Source: Streptomyces sp. NBC_01255 (lineage in GTDB: Bacteria; Actinomycetota; Actinomycetes; Streptomycetales; Streptomycetaceae). From it: DNA of 64,000 nucleotides. The notes under the pieces were generated by a model. It was not told the DNA's origin and ran no database searches. It saw nothing but the letters and a program-made list of their open reading frames with translations. Below are positions 8,904 through 15,973 of this stretch, piece by piece. The position numbers were made by a program, and so were the translations under genes. The stretch spans positions 6,076,001 to 6,140,000 of the forward strand of contig NZ_CP108474.1 in NCBI RefSeq assembly GCF_036226445.1, given 5' to 3'. Every line of letters starts with the position of its first letter. The stretch's first letter is position 1.

Positions 8904-10277
8904 TCAATGGCCGGCGGCGGCGCCCCGGTCCTCTCGGATCTGCTCGACGACGCGGGCGGCGTCGGCGCGGACGGCTTCCAGCTCGGTCAGGAAGTGCCAG
9001 TAGTCCGGGTGCCGGCCCTCCAGCGTGCCGACGGCCCGGTCGAGCCGAGCGACGGCCTGGTCGAGGGGGCGGGCGTGGCGCGGGTCGGGGGTGTTGCGCC
9101 CGGCCATCGCCAGCCGCTGGGCGTCCCGTACCGCGAACCGGGCGCGGTCGGTCTCCGCCTTCGGGTCCTTCGCGACGGCGTCCAGGCGGTGCAGCCGCTC
9201 CCGGGCCGCCGACACGGCCTCGTCGGTCGAGTCGAGGAGCGCGCGGACGGTGGAGAGCAGGGAGGTCGCGTCGGGCCAGCGCTGCTCCGTGCGGGCCTTC
9301 GAGGCCTCGGCGAGCCGCTCCTCGGCCTGCCGGAGCGTCTCGGCGGCCTGCTCGGGCACGTGCTGGAGGTCCTGCCAGCAGGCGGCGGAGAACCGCCGCC
9401 GCAGCTCCGAGAGGATCGGCTCGACGCCTTCGGTACGGGTGGTCAGCGCTTCGGTACGGGTACGGAGGGAGACGAGCCGCCGGTCGATCTCGGCGGCGCG
9501 CTGCGGCAGCCGCTCGGCCTCGGCGCGTACGGCCTCGGCGTCCCGCAGGACGCGGTCGGCGCGCTGAAGGGTCTCGGCGACGCCGTGGCGTCCGGCGCCT
9601 TCGTTGAGCCGGGTCAGTTCGGGCCCGAGCTGGGCGAGCCGCAGGGCGAGGTCGTCGGCGCGCAGGCCCCCGTCCCGTACGGCGTCGAGTGCGCCGCTCG
9701 CGCCGCGCAGCGCCTGACGGGCCCGCTCGACGGCCGGGGCGAGCCGGGCGAGCTGGGTCTCGGCGCGGTCGAGGAGCGGCGTGAGGCCCTGCTCGAAGCG
9801 ATCGAGCTCACCCTTCACCCGGTCCAGCTCGTCCTTGGCGGCGCTCAGTTCGGCGCGGGCGCGCCCGGCGGTGGCGGCGTCGAGCTCGTCACGGTCGAGG
9901 TCATGGGCGTCGACGGCGCTGATGTAGAGGTGGCTGACCTCGTCGATCCGGCGCCCGAGCGCCTCGAACCCCTCGACGGCGCGGCGCGCCTCGGACGAGC
10001 TGTCGGCAGCGGTGATCGTCTCGATGGAGATCCGCAACCCGCGCTGGGCGGTGTCGAGCTCGTAGAAGGCGGCCGCGGCGGCGTCCTTGGCGGCCTGGGC
10101 CTCGGCCCGCTGTCCCTCACCGCGCCCGCCGAACCAGCGACGCGTACCGCCCCCGGCGAAGGCCTGCGGCAGCAGCGCCCCGACCAGCAGCGGCAGCGCG
10201 AGGGCCAGCCGGAAGGTGGCCGGAATCCTGGGCGTCGCACTGCCCCCAGGGGGCGTCCTGCCGTCGCTCGCCGCCAC
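8904..10277 (-). CDS. Coiled-coil protein with one N-terminal membrane segment
   Basis: GTG 10277 is chosen because GGGGAGAGG stands just before it; this gives 457 residues. A hydrophobic stretch (LALALPLLVGALL) near residue 25 is a signal anchor or uncleaved signal, followed by a Gly/Arg patch. The remainder is almost entirely helical and heptad-rich with many A, E, R and L residues (DELDRVKGELDRFEQG), a long coiled coil outside or peripheral to the membrane. No catalytic motif is visible. Proteins of this type are conserved hypotheticals in Streptomyces. It is followed in the same direction, 78 bp away, by the lipoprotein gene upstream. Confidence 0.75.
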   Translation of the reverse strand: MAASDGRTPPGGSATPRIPATFRLALALPLLVGALLPQAFAGGGTRRWFGGRGEGQRAEAQAAKDAAAAAFYELDTAQRGLRISIETITAADSSSEARRAVEGFEALGRRIDEVSHLYISAVDAHDLDRDELDAATAGRARAELSAAKDELDRVKGELDRFEQGLTPLLDRAETQLARLAPAVERARQALRGASGALDAVRDGGLRADDLALRLAQLGPELTRLNEGAGRHGVAETLQRADRVLRDAEAVRAEAERLPQRAAEIDRRLVSLRTRTEALTTRTEGVEPILSELRRRFSAACWQDLQHVPEQAAETLRQAEERLAEASKARTEQRWPDATSLLSTVRALLDSTDEAVSAARERLHRLDAVAKDPKAETDRARFAVRDAQRLAMAGRNTPDPRHARPLDQAVARLDRAVGTLEGRHPDYWHFLTELEAVRADAARVVEQIREDRGAAAGH

Positions 10278-10355
10278 GTACCTCTCCCCGTGCTGTGTCC
10301 GCCGTCTCCGGTCCGGTTCATTCTCCCACCCGGTAAGGACGAACACACGGGCCGG

Positions 10356-11114
10356 TCAGTTCGCCGTTCGCACGACGATGTCACCGTTGTCGCTACGGAC
10401 GCTCACGGAGTGCTCGCTTCCGTCGCGGCGGGGCACGTCGACGCGGACGTCGCCGTTGTCGCTGGCCGCGGTGGCGGCGTACTCGGCGGTGGGCAGCGTG
10501 ACGTCGACGTCGCCGTTGTCCGAGACGACGTCGACCTGGCGGGGTACGGCTCCGAGGGCGACCCGCACGTCGCCGTTGTCGGACCGGACGCGCACCGTGG
10601 GCGACCTGGTGCCGCCCTCGACCGTCAGGTCGCCGTTCTCACTGCCGAGATCGAGCGCCTCGCTGCTCCCGGCGACCCGTACGTCGCCGTTGTCGGACCG
10701 CACCTTCAGCGGCGTGGCGAACCCCTCCGCCGTGATGTCCCCGTTCTCGTTCTCGACGGTGACGGCGACGTCGCGCGGCACCTTGACGCGGTGCACGGCG
10801 GGGCAGCTGGAGGCGATGCCGTCGCATTCCACCCGCAGCGTGAGCCGCCCGCCTTCCAGCTTCCAGCTCGCGTCGGGCCCCGACCCCATGAACACCCACC
10901 CGTCGACCTGCCGCTCGACGAGGACGTCGTCGACGTCGGCGGGCGTGACGACGAGCTCGGAGTTGTCGGAGTCGACGACGAGCGCGCCCCCGTCGAACGC
11001 GAACGTCTTCTTCTCGACCGGCGCCTCACCGGCATCGGCCGTCCCACAGGCACTGAGCGCGAACAGAGCGACGAGGACCCCGCCGGCGGCGAGGAACGGG
11101 TGGCGTGTGGTCAT
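10356..11114 (-). CDS. DUF4097-like lipoprotein with beta-repeat (SDNGDV) domain
   Basis: The product is 252 residues from ATG 11114 (MTTRHPFLAAGG); the open frame extends 19 codons upstream without a clear ribosome site. Residues 1-25 are a lipoprotein signal with lipobox LSAC. The C-terminal two thirds repeat a motif S/E-D/E-NGD-V/I about seven times, spaced about 17-22 residues, as expected of the right-handed beta-helix DUF4097 fold found in adhesin-like and anti-sigma-linked proteins. The protein should sit on the outer face of the membrane. Function is unknown. It is the last chromosomal gene before tRNA-Val. Confidence 0.85.
   Translation of the reverse strand: MTTRHPFLAAGGVLVALFALSACGTADAGEAPVEKKTFAFDGGALVVDSDNSELVVTPADVDDVLVERQVDGWVFMGSGPDASWKLEGGRLTLRVECDGIASSCPAVHRVKVPRDVAVTVENENGDITAEGFATPLKVRSDNGDVRVAGSSEALDLGSENGDLTVEGGTRSPTVRVRSDNGDVRVALGAVPRQVDVVSDNGDVDVTLPTAEYAATAASDNGDVRVDVPRRDGSEHSVSVRSDNGDIVVRTAN
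10370..10760 (-). repeat. Degenerate tandem repeats coding for SDNGDV units
   Basis: The string gacgtcgccgttgtc and close variants recur at roughly 60-bp intervals on the + strand. It is the reverse complement of codons for DNGDV, so the repeat is a protein repeat seen at DNA level and could recombine. Confidence 0.65.
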
Positions 11115-11284
11115 GGCGATGTCGATCCCCCAGTAGAAAACGTCGGTACGTCGACGGTACGAGCCAGCCACCCCCCGTCACGATCCGGCAACCCACCGTC
11201 CGAAGGGTGGGGCTACCCCCCCCCGCCCACCGACAACGGATTCGGCCCCGCCCCGTCGGCCATGTAGGCTGTTGCCTCCTCCAC

Positions 11285-11359
11285 GGGTGCGTAGCTCAGG
11301 GGTAGAGCGCTGCTCTTACAAAGCAGATGTCGGCGGTTCGAAACCGTCCGCGCCCACCA
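11285..11359 (+). tRNA. tRNA-Val (anticodon UAC)
   Basis: A complete cloverleaf of 75 bases with encoded CCA can be folded. Acceptor GGGTGCG pairs with CGCGCCC (one G-U), D stem GCTC/GAGC, anticodon stem CTGCT/AGCAG with loop CTTACAA (anticodon TAC), and T stem GGCGG/CCGTC with loop TTCGAAA. Its 3' part from 11315 is the attachment site of the integrated element, and the element restores the full gene. Confidence 0.96.
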
Positions 11360-11360
11360 G
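11315..11360 (+). repeat. attL, 46-bp att repeat in the tRNA 3' half
   Basis: The 46 bases from the anticodon loop through CCA plus one G are repeated perfectly at 29749-29794. Tyrosine-integrase elements commonly use the 3' end of a tRNA, and the integrase gene lies just inside this copy. Confidence 0.93.
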
Positions 11361-11400
11361 CCCAAAGGCCCCTCGTCAATCATGACGGGGGGCCTTTGAC
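11361..11400. terminator. Element-borne hairpin after the rebuilt tRNA
   Basis: AAAGGCCCCTCGTC pairs with GACGGGGGGCCTTT around the loop AATCAT. It resembles the hairpin at 29797-29832 outside the right att site, so the element appears to bring its own copy of the tRNA terminator. It can also end the leftward int transcript. Confidence 0.75.
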
Positions 11401-11416
11401 ATCTACATCTGACATC
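11397..11416 (+). other. Candidate integrase arm-type sites (left pair)
   Basis: Two TGACATC heptamers begin at 11397 and 11410, 13 bp apart and in the same orientation, between attL and the int stop codon. An equally spaced pair lies near attR. Paired short direct repeats inside the ends are typical of arm-type binding sites of tyrosine integrases; binding is inferred. Confidence 0.55.
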
Positions 11417-11431
11417 AACAGGGACGGTCGA

Positions 11432-12583
11432 TCACGACCGCGGACGCCTCCTGAGCAGCCGGTCCATGTGGCTGACGGCCTCGCGTTGCGTGTCCTGGAC
11501 GACGTGGGCGTAGACGTTCATCGTGACAGCGATCTGGCTGTGTCCGAGGATCTCCATCACGACGCGGGGAGCGACGCCAGCGGCGGTGAGGAGCGTCGCC
11601 GTCCCGTGGCGGGCATCGTGCAGGCGGATGACGCGAAGGCCGGCGTTCTTCGCGACGCGGGTGAACGAGCGGTAGAGGTTGCGCGGCTCGATCGGCTTGC
11701 CGGTGCGGGTGGTGAAGACGTAGCCGGTCTCCTCCCACTTCTCCCCGGCGAGCTCGCGGGCAGCGGCCTGCTTGAGACGCTGCCATCGCAGGGGAGCGAC
11801 GCAGATCCCGGGCAGGAGAAGTGTCTGCTTGCGGCGCCGCCCCTTGGGGTCGTCCTCGTACACCTCTCCGCCGACCCGCTGGCGTTGCGTCCGTACGCGG
11901 ATCTCACGCTTGTCGAGGTCGACGTTCTCCCAACGAAGACCGACGATCTCACCGCGACGGAAGCCGAGCGCGATGGCGAGCACGAACGCGGCGTACAGCG
12001 GGTCCTTCCGGGCAGCGGTGAGGAAGTCGAGCGTCTCGTCCAGCGACCAGGGGTCCAGGTCTCGATCCGCCACTGTCGGCGGCTCGACGAGCGTGGCGAC
12101 GTTCCGTGTAACGAGCTCCTCGCGGCAGGCCGCGGTGAGAGCCGTCCGCAGGACGCGATGCGACTCCTTCGCCGTGGCGGCGCTGGTCTTGTTCTCCAAC
12201 GCGACGACGAACTTCCGTACGTCGGCGACGCTGAGGGACTCCAGCCGCTTGGAGCCGATCATCGGGACGAGGTAGAGCCGGACGTGCACCTCGTACTTGG
12301 CGGCCGTGGTCCGCTTGCGACGGGGCTTGACGATGTTGTCGAGCCAGTACGGCAGCCACTCGGCCAGCTTCATGGACCGGGTGGGGACCGGGATGCCGTT
12401 GTCGACCTTGTCCAGCAGTGCGCGGCGCTTGGCGTCGCAGTCGGCCCAGGTCTTGCCGTACACGTACTTGCGGGCGCGGGTGCCGTCCGGCTGGAGGACG
12501 TAGACGGCGGCCTGGTAGCGGCCGTCCTGGCGCTTGGTGATGGTGCCGGAGCCGTTGGGGTTGCGCTTGCGCGGGGTGGCCAT
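11432..12583 (-). CDS. int: Tyrosine-family site-specific integrase
   Basis: The product is 383 residues from ATG 12583 (MATPRKRNPNGSG), although the frame is open further upstream. The N-terminus is a basic arm-binding region with GSGTITKRQDGRYQA. Residues 60-150 are the SAM-like core-binding domain. The catalytic domain shows the first arginine in GFRRGEIVGLRW near 215, HDARHG near 322-327, LGHSQ near 347 and the nucleophile tyrosine in NVYAHV near 358, so all key residues are present. It overlaps the xis stop by one base (TGATG), so the two are translationally coupled. It recombines the tRNA-Val att sites. Confidence 0.96.
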   Translation of the reverse strand: MATPRKRNPNGSGTITKRQDGRYQAAVYVLQPDGTRARKYVYGKTWADCDAKRRALLDKVDNGIPVPTRSMKLAEWLPYWLDNIVKPRRKRTTAAKYEVHVRLYLVPMIGSKRLESLSVADVRKFVVALENKTSAATAKESHRVLRTALTAACREELVTRNVATLVEPPTVADRDLDPWSLDETLDFLTAARKDPLYAAFVLAIALGFRRGEIVGLRWENVDLDKREIRVRTQRQRVGGEVYEDDPKGRRRKQTLLLPGICVAPLRWQRLKQAAARELAGEKWEETGYVFTTRTGKPIEPRNLYRSFTRVAKNAGLRVIRLHDARHGTATLLTAAGVAPRVVMEILGHSQIAVTMNVYAHVVQDTQREAVSHMDRLLRRRPRS

Positions 12584-12777
12584 CAGGCTGCCTCCTCGAT
12601 CTCGTGATTGATGAAGTCCCGTACCGAATCGGCGGGGACGCGCCGCGCCCGCCCGATGGTGATGGAGGTCAGGCGGCGCGAGCGGATGAGGTCGTAGACC
12701 GTGGAGCGTCCGAGCTTGAGGAGCGCCATGACCTGGGGCACGGTCAGTAGTTCGGCGGGGGCAGTAGCGGTGGTCAT
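12583..12777 (-). CDS. xis: Excisionase, MerR-like HTH_17 protein
   Basis: This is a 64-residue protein with the excisionase-type winged helix: LTVPQVMALLKLGRSTVYDL followed by IRSRRLTSITIGRARRVPADSV. It is the recombination directionality factor that binds near the att site and favours excision by Int. Its start overlaps the rep stop by four bases and its stop overlaps the int start by one, making repSA-xis-int one transcript as in pSAM2. Confidence 0.93.
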   Translation of the reverse strand: MTTATAPAELLTVPQVMALLKLGRSTVYDLIRSRRLTSITIGRARRVPADSVRDFINHEIEEAA

Positions 12778-14165
12778 GCTGGGGCTCCTTCCAGGGCCAG
12801 TTGGTCGCGCAGGGCCTCGCGGGCGGTCTCGCGGTTGAGCTGGATGTCCCGGGCGATGGACGCGGCCAGGGCGGCCTCACCGGGTGAGTGGCCCTGGCCG
12901 GCGTACTGCCAGGAGGTGAGGACGAGGACGGTGTCCGGCTCGACGTCGGCCAGGCCACGGGCGGTGCGTTCCTGGGCGGCGCGGTAGTCGGCGCGGGTCT
13001 GGCGCAGTTCGCCGAGGGTGGTGGAGTACTGGCGGGACTTGGTGGAGAAGTGGCCGCGGAAGCCGAGCATGTGAGCCCAGGCGAGGAGCCGGCGGTCTGG
13101 GTAGAGCGGGTCGAGGTCGAAGCAGGCTTCGACGAGGCGGCGGGTGTGGTCGGGGACGCCGAGGAGGAGCAGGGCTTCGCGGTTACCGACACGGCGGTCG
13201 AGGCTGCCGGTGGTCTCGGCGGCTTTGGTGGCGTACTTGGCGATGTAGGAGGCGACGGCCTGTTCGGTGATGTCGGAGCCGTCCCCGAAGGCTTTGACGG
13301 GCCGGATGTCGAGCTGGGTGCCCCAGCGGAGGCGGTGTGAGGGCTGATTGCCGACGGCGGGGACGGTGATCGTCGTGTACGCGTGGGCGGCGGCGGTGTG
13401 GATGGCTTGGGTGAGGAGCTCGGTGGTGGCCCAGGACGGGGGCGGGGTGTCCGGTCCGTCGGGTCCGTCGAGCCGGACCACGGCGTGGAAGTGGACGGCG
13501 CCCCGCTTCTGGAACTCGGCCACCTTCCCGTACGAGAGCCGGAGGACGTCTTTCAGCGCTCGCTGGGACAGTCCCGCGGAGGCGGCGAGCTCTCGGCGGA
13601 GGCGGGTCGTGAACCGCTGCCAGAGCTGTCCGGCGTGGTTGTTGAAGAGGACGGCGCCTTCGTAGTCGTACGACGCAGGGTCGAGGGGATTCCCCAACTC
13701 GGCTGCGTCCTCGGCGTGCCAGGTGCCGCAGCGGCAGGGGCGCGTATCGGGACGGTTGTGGACTGGTCCGAACGACGGGGCGGTGAGGGTGAGGAAGACA
13801 CGGGGGTGGTCGCGGACGGCGGTGGGGATATCGCGGCCGTCGTCCCCGGCAAGGCCTGCGCGGATGAGGTGGTAGGTGTCGCCGGCGTAGGTCCAGGCGC
13901 AGGAGGGGCAGCGGGAGGCACGGCGGTTGCCGCAGGCGATGCGGAGGCGCCCGTCCGGCTCGGTGTCGGTGGAGTAGCGGTGGAGGGTCTCGCCGGTGGC
14001 CTTGTCCTGGGAGAGGGTCCACCCAGTGAGGTGGATGGGGCTGGAGCAGCCGCCGGTGCGGTGGATCTGCTCCTTCCAGCGGTCGTACCCGGGGGACGCG
14101 GCCACCCGGAGCATGTCGCTCAGGGTGGCCGAGTCCAACCCCATGAGGGGCGGGGTCTCGATCAC
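12774..14165 (-). CDS. repSA: RepSA-like replication initiator
   Basis: The product is 463 residues from GTG 14165. It has paired cysteines suggesting zinc sites (CGNRRASRCPSC near 78-90, CRCGTW near 145) and the strand KRGAVHFHAVVRL near 235, which holds the two histidines of an HUH-type nicking enzyme. Tyrosines further on (AAAHAYTTI, KYATK) could be nucleophiles. This matches the pSAM2 RepSA family that starts rolling-circle replication of the excised element. A 20-codon upstream ORF overlaps its start by GTGA. An alternative start is the ATG eight codons in. Confidence 0.92.
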   Translation of the reverse strand: MIETPPLMGLDSATLSDMLRVAASPGYDRWKEQIHRTGGCSSPIHLTGWTLSQDKATGETLHRYSTDTEPDGRLRIACGNRRASRCPSCAWTYAGDTYHLIRAGLAGDDGRDIPTAVRDHPRVFLTLTAPSFGPVHNRPDTRPCRCGTWHAEDAAELGNPLDPASYDYEGAVLFNNHAGQLWQRFTTRLRRELAASAGLSQRALKDVLRLSYGKVAEFQKRGAVHFHAVVRLDGPDGPDTPPPSWATTELLTQAIHTAAAHAYTTITVPAVGNQPSHRLRWGTQLDIRPVKAFGDGSDITEQAVASYIAKYATKAAETTGSLDRRVGNREALLLLGVPDHTRRLVEACFDLDPLYPDRRLLAWAHMLGFRGHFSTKSRQYSTTLGELRQTRADYRAAQERTARGLADVEPDTVLVLTSWQYAGQGHSPGEAALAASIARDIQLNRETAREALRDQLALEGAPA

Positions 14166-14224
14166 GCGGCCACCGCCGGGGAGGCCGGGCGGAGGGTGAA
14201 GTGGGCGTCGTGGTGGTCGGCCAT
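14162..14224 (-). CDS. Possible 20-residue leader peptide upstream of repSA
   Basis: ATG 14224 opens a 20-codon frame (MADHHDAHFTLRPASPAVAA) ending in a TGA that overlaps the GTG of repSA in the string GTGA. A purine-rich GGAAGG lies about 11 bases ahead. The rep GTG itself has no good ribosome site, so rep may depend on translation of this peptide. The peptide has no recognisable function. Confidence 0.45.
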   Translation of the reverse strand: MADHHDAHFTLRPASPAVAA

Positions 14225-14315
14225 GATGGGCGGGCGCCTTCCGGTTCTCTGGACTGGGTAGGGGCGGGGCTCCCGGGCGGCGGAGACTTGGCGGTTGAGC
14301 CGCCCGGGAGCCCGA

Positions 14316-14648
14316 CTAGCGGTGATTGCGCGGGCTGTTGAGGAGCGAGCGCATGACGACGGCGCAGACGGCGACTGAGGCGGCGCTGATGGCGACGGCG
14401 AGGAGCATCGAGACGAGGACCGTGCCGACGATGAGGACGAGTCCGGCGCCGCCGGCGACGACCGTGACGAGGCCGGTCGGGGTGAGGCGGACGGCCGGGA
14501 CCTGAACCCGCGGCGAGGCCGGGGCAGGGGTGTGGTCGTGGTGGCAGGTGGCCGGCTCGATGTCGGTCGTCGTGGCGGCGGTCGGCTGGCTGAGTGGGGT
14601 GACGATGCCGGTCGGGAGCGGGTTGACCGGGATGCGCGGTCGGAACAT
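14316..14648 (-). CDS. Spread protein (SpdD-like) with membrane segment
   Basis: ATG 14648 (MFRPRIPVNPLPTGIVT) is preceded by GGGAGA at a good distance; 110 residues result. The MFRPRIP...PTGIVTP opening is typical of SpdD-type proteins in Streptomyces AICEs. Residues about 60-105 form one long or two hydrophobic segments (LVTVVAGGAGLVLIVGTVL). Spd proteins help spread the element within the recipient mycelium after transfer. It lies between small membrane-protein genes and repSA. Confidence 0.82.
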   Translation of the reverse strand: MFRPRIPVNPLPTGIVTPLSQPTAATTTDIEPATCHHDHTPAPASPRVQVPAVRLTPTGLVTVVAGGAGLVLIVGTVLVSMLLAVAISAASVAVCAVVMRSLLNSPRNHR

Positions 14649-14659
14649 GGCGGGTCTCC

Positions 14660-14815
14660 CTACTTGGTGATCGGGTCGATGAGCGGCGCAAGGACGCTGT
14701 CGGCGAGGAGGTAGCCGCCGAGGAGGATCACGACGACGAGCCACCAGGGCGGCCGGATGAGCTTGATGCCGAGGGCGCCCACGACGACCAGGGCGAGCCA
14801 GAGCGGAACGTCCAC
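14660..14815 (-). CDS. Small membrane protein of the spread/transfer set
   Basis: This is a 51-residue protein from GTG 14815 (MDVPLWLALVVVGALGI). Residues 4-18 and 25-42 are hydrophobic, the second reading PPWWLVVVILLGGYLLADS, and the tail ends DPITK. Its stop lies 11 bp before the SpdD-like start. Such two-segment mini-proteins sit at this place in many AICEs; function is not established. Confidence 0.72.
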   Translation of the reverse strand: MDVPLWLALVVVGALGIKLIRPPWWLVVVILLGGYLLADSVLAPLIDPITK

Positions 14816-14828
14816 GAGCGGTATCCGT

Positions 14829-15023
14829 TCAGTTGGCGATGCGGCAGCGGTGGGTGCGGGCGGCGAGCTGGGCGGCGGACGAACTGGAGTAGTCGGAGGA
14901 CCAGCCGCAGCGGTCGGAGGTGCAGACGGCGGCGTACTTGGTGTGACCGTGCCGGTCGCGGTGGGTGCCGATCTGCACGGGGCCGATCCGCATCACGGAG
15001 TGGAAGTGATCGCGAGGGGCCAT
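14829..15023 (-). CDS. Mobile element transfer protein (small Cys/His protein)
   Basis: The product is 64 residues: RIGPVQIGTHRDRHGHTKYA, then CTSDRCGWSSDYSS and SAAQLAARTHRCRI. The two cysteines in CTSDRC plus the histidine and cysteine in THRC suggest a zinc site. Proteins with this exact outline are annotated as mobile element transfer proteins in Streptomyces AICEs. It lies four bases from the preceding gene's stop and should be part of the tra-spd operon. Confidence 0.83.
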   Translation of the reverse strand: MAPRDHFHSVMRIGPVQIGTHRDRHGHTKYAAVCTSDRCGWSSDYSSSSAAQLAARTHRCRIAN

Positions 15024-15026
15024 CGC

Positions 15027-15203
15027 TCAGATCTCCTTCGAGAAGTCGTCGGCGTGCTCGCGGAGCCACTGGCGGATCTCGGCCGACTCGAACTCGTCGG
15101 CGGCGATGATCACCGGTTCGGCGATGGCCATGGCGTCCACCAGGCGGTTGCTCCGGGTCAGTTCGGCGGCGAGCTCCAAGGCGTGCCGGGTCGAGTCGCG
15201 CAT
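15027..15203 (-). CDS. Small acidic protein of the transfer operon
   Basis: This is a 58-residue protein from ATG 15203 (MRDSTRHALELAAELT) with GAGAGGGA just upstream on its strand. It is helical and acidic, ending EIRQWLREHADDFSKEI. No family is recognised. Tight spacing to its neighbours (3 bp and 15 bp) supports it as a real gene of the spread region. Confidence 0.65.
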   Translation of the reverse strand: MRDSTRHALELAAELTRSNRLVDAMAIAEPVIIAADEFESAEIRQWLREHADDFSKEI

Positions 15204-15218
15204 GAATGGATCTCCCTC

Positions 15219-15890
15219 TCAGGCGAGTTGGGCGGAGATGGCGTCGGCCATCTGAGGCGGGACGCCGAGGCGAGTACGCAGGGTGTCGGCGTCGATCGGG
15301 TAGCCGGTGCGGGCGCGGTGATCGTCAGCGACCTTCTGGGCGTGAGCGACCAGAGCTGGAGGGACAGCGACGGCAGTGGGTGTGGGCTCCGGCTCCGGAT
15401 CGACGGCTGGTAGCGCTGACGGCGATGCGGGACCGGCATCCGGTTCGTACGAGTCGCTTCGCTCGATGACCGTGTCGACGGCTGCGGATTCCGCGGGATG
15501 AGCCGGCGGCGCGGGCACGGCTGGCGTGTGGACGAGGAGGGTGCCGCCGAGGAAGGCGAGCGCGGGCCATCCGGCAACGAGGATGCGCAGCCAGTCGGGC
15601 ACGTCGGTGAGGTCGAGGAGGCCAGCGGTGGCGACGTTCGCGCCGAGCGACGCGACCAGGGCGACGGTGAACCAGGTCCACGCCGAGCGGGCGGAGTCCC
15701 CAGCGGCCCGGAGGCTCCGGAGGCGGCGCCAGGCGGCGACGAGCAGGAGGTCGACGGAGACGGGGTAGGCCCACGCTTTCCATCCGGTCTGGCCAGCCGC
15801 TTCGGCGAGGTCGTGAAGGTGGGCGAACGACAGGGCACCGGCGATCACGGCCTGTACGAGAACGGCGTCGGGTCGCAGTGTCGAGCGCAT
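15219..15890 (-). CDS. DUF2637 (SpdB2-type) membrane protein
   Basis: The product is 223 residues. Residues 1-120 hold about four membrane segments (VLVQAVIAGALSFAHLHDLA, WAYPVSVDLLLVAAW, WFTVALVASLGANVATAG, ILVAGWPALAFLGGTLLVH), the DUF2637 pattern. A Pro/Ala/Glu linker leads to a short C-terminal helix-turn-helix-like segment (TLRTRLGVPPQMADAISAQL). Proteins of this family accompany Tra in AICEs and are thought to form or assist the intramycelial spread pore. Confidence 0.87.
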   Translation of the reverse strand: MRSTLRPDAVLVQAVIAGALSFAHLHDLAEAAGQTGWKAWAYPVSVDLLLVAAWRRLRSLRAAGDSARSAWTWFTVALVASLGANVATAGLLDLTDVPDWLRILVAGWPALAFLGGTLLVHTPAVPAPPAHPAESAAVDTVIERSDSYEPDAGPASPSALPAVDPEPEPTPTAVAVPPALVAHAQKVADDHRARTGYPIDADTLRTRLGVPPQMADAISAQLA

Positions 15891-15973
15891 CGCGGGGGCC
15901 TCCTTCCGGTTTTGGGCATGGGAGGGGTAGGGACAGGGCGTGAGGCGGTCACGCCGACCGTGGAGCGGGGGTG

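Noticed and set aside
13183..14691. 502-codon - strand frame beside repSA
   Set aside because: A Pro/Arg-rich shadow of repSA in another frame.
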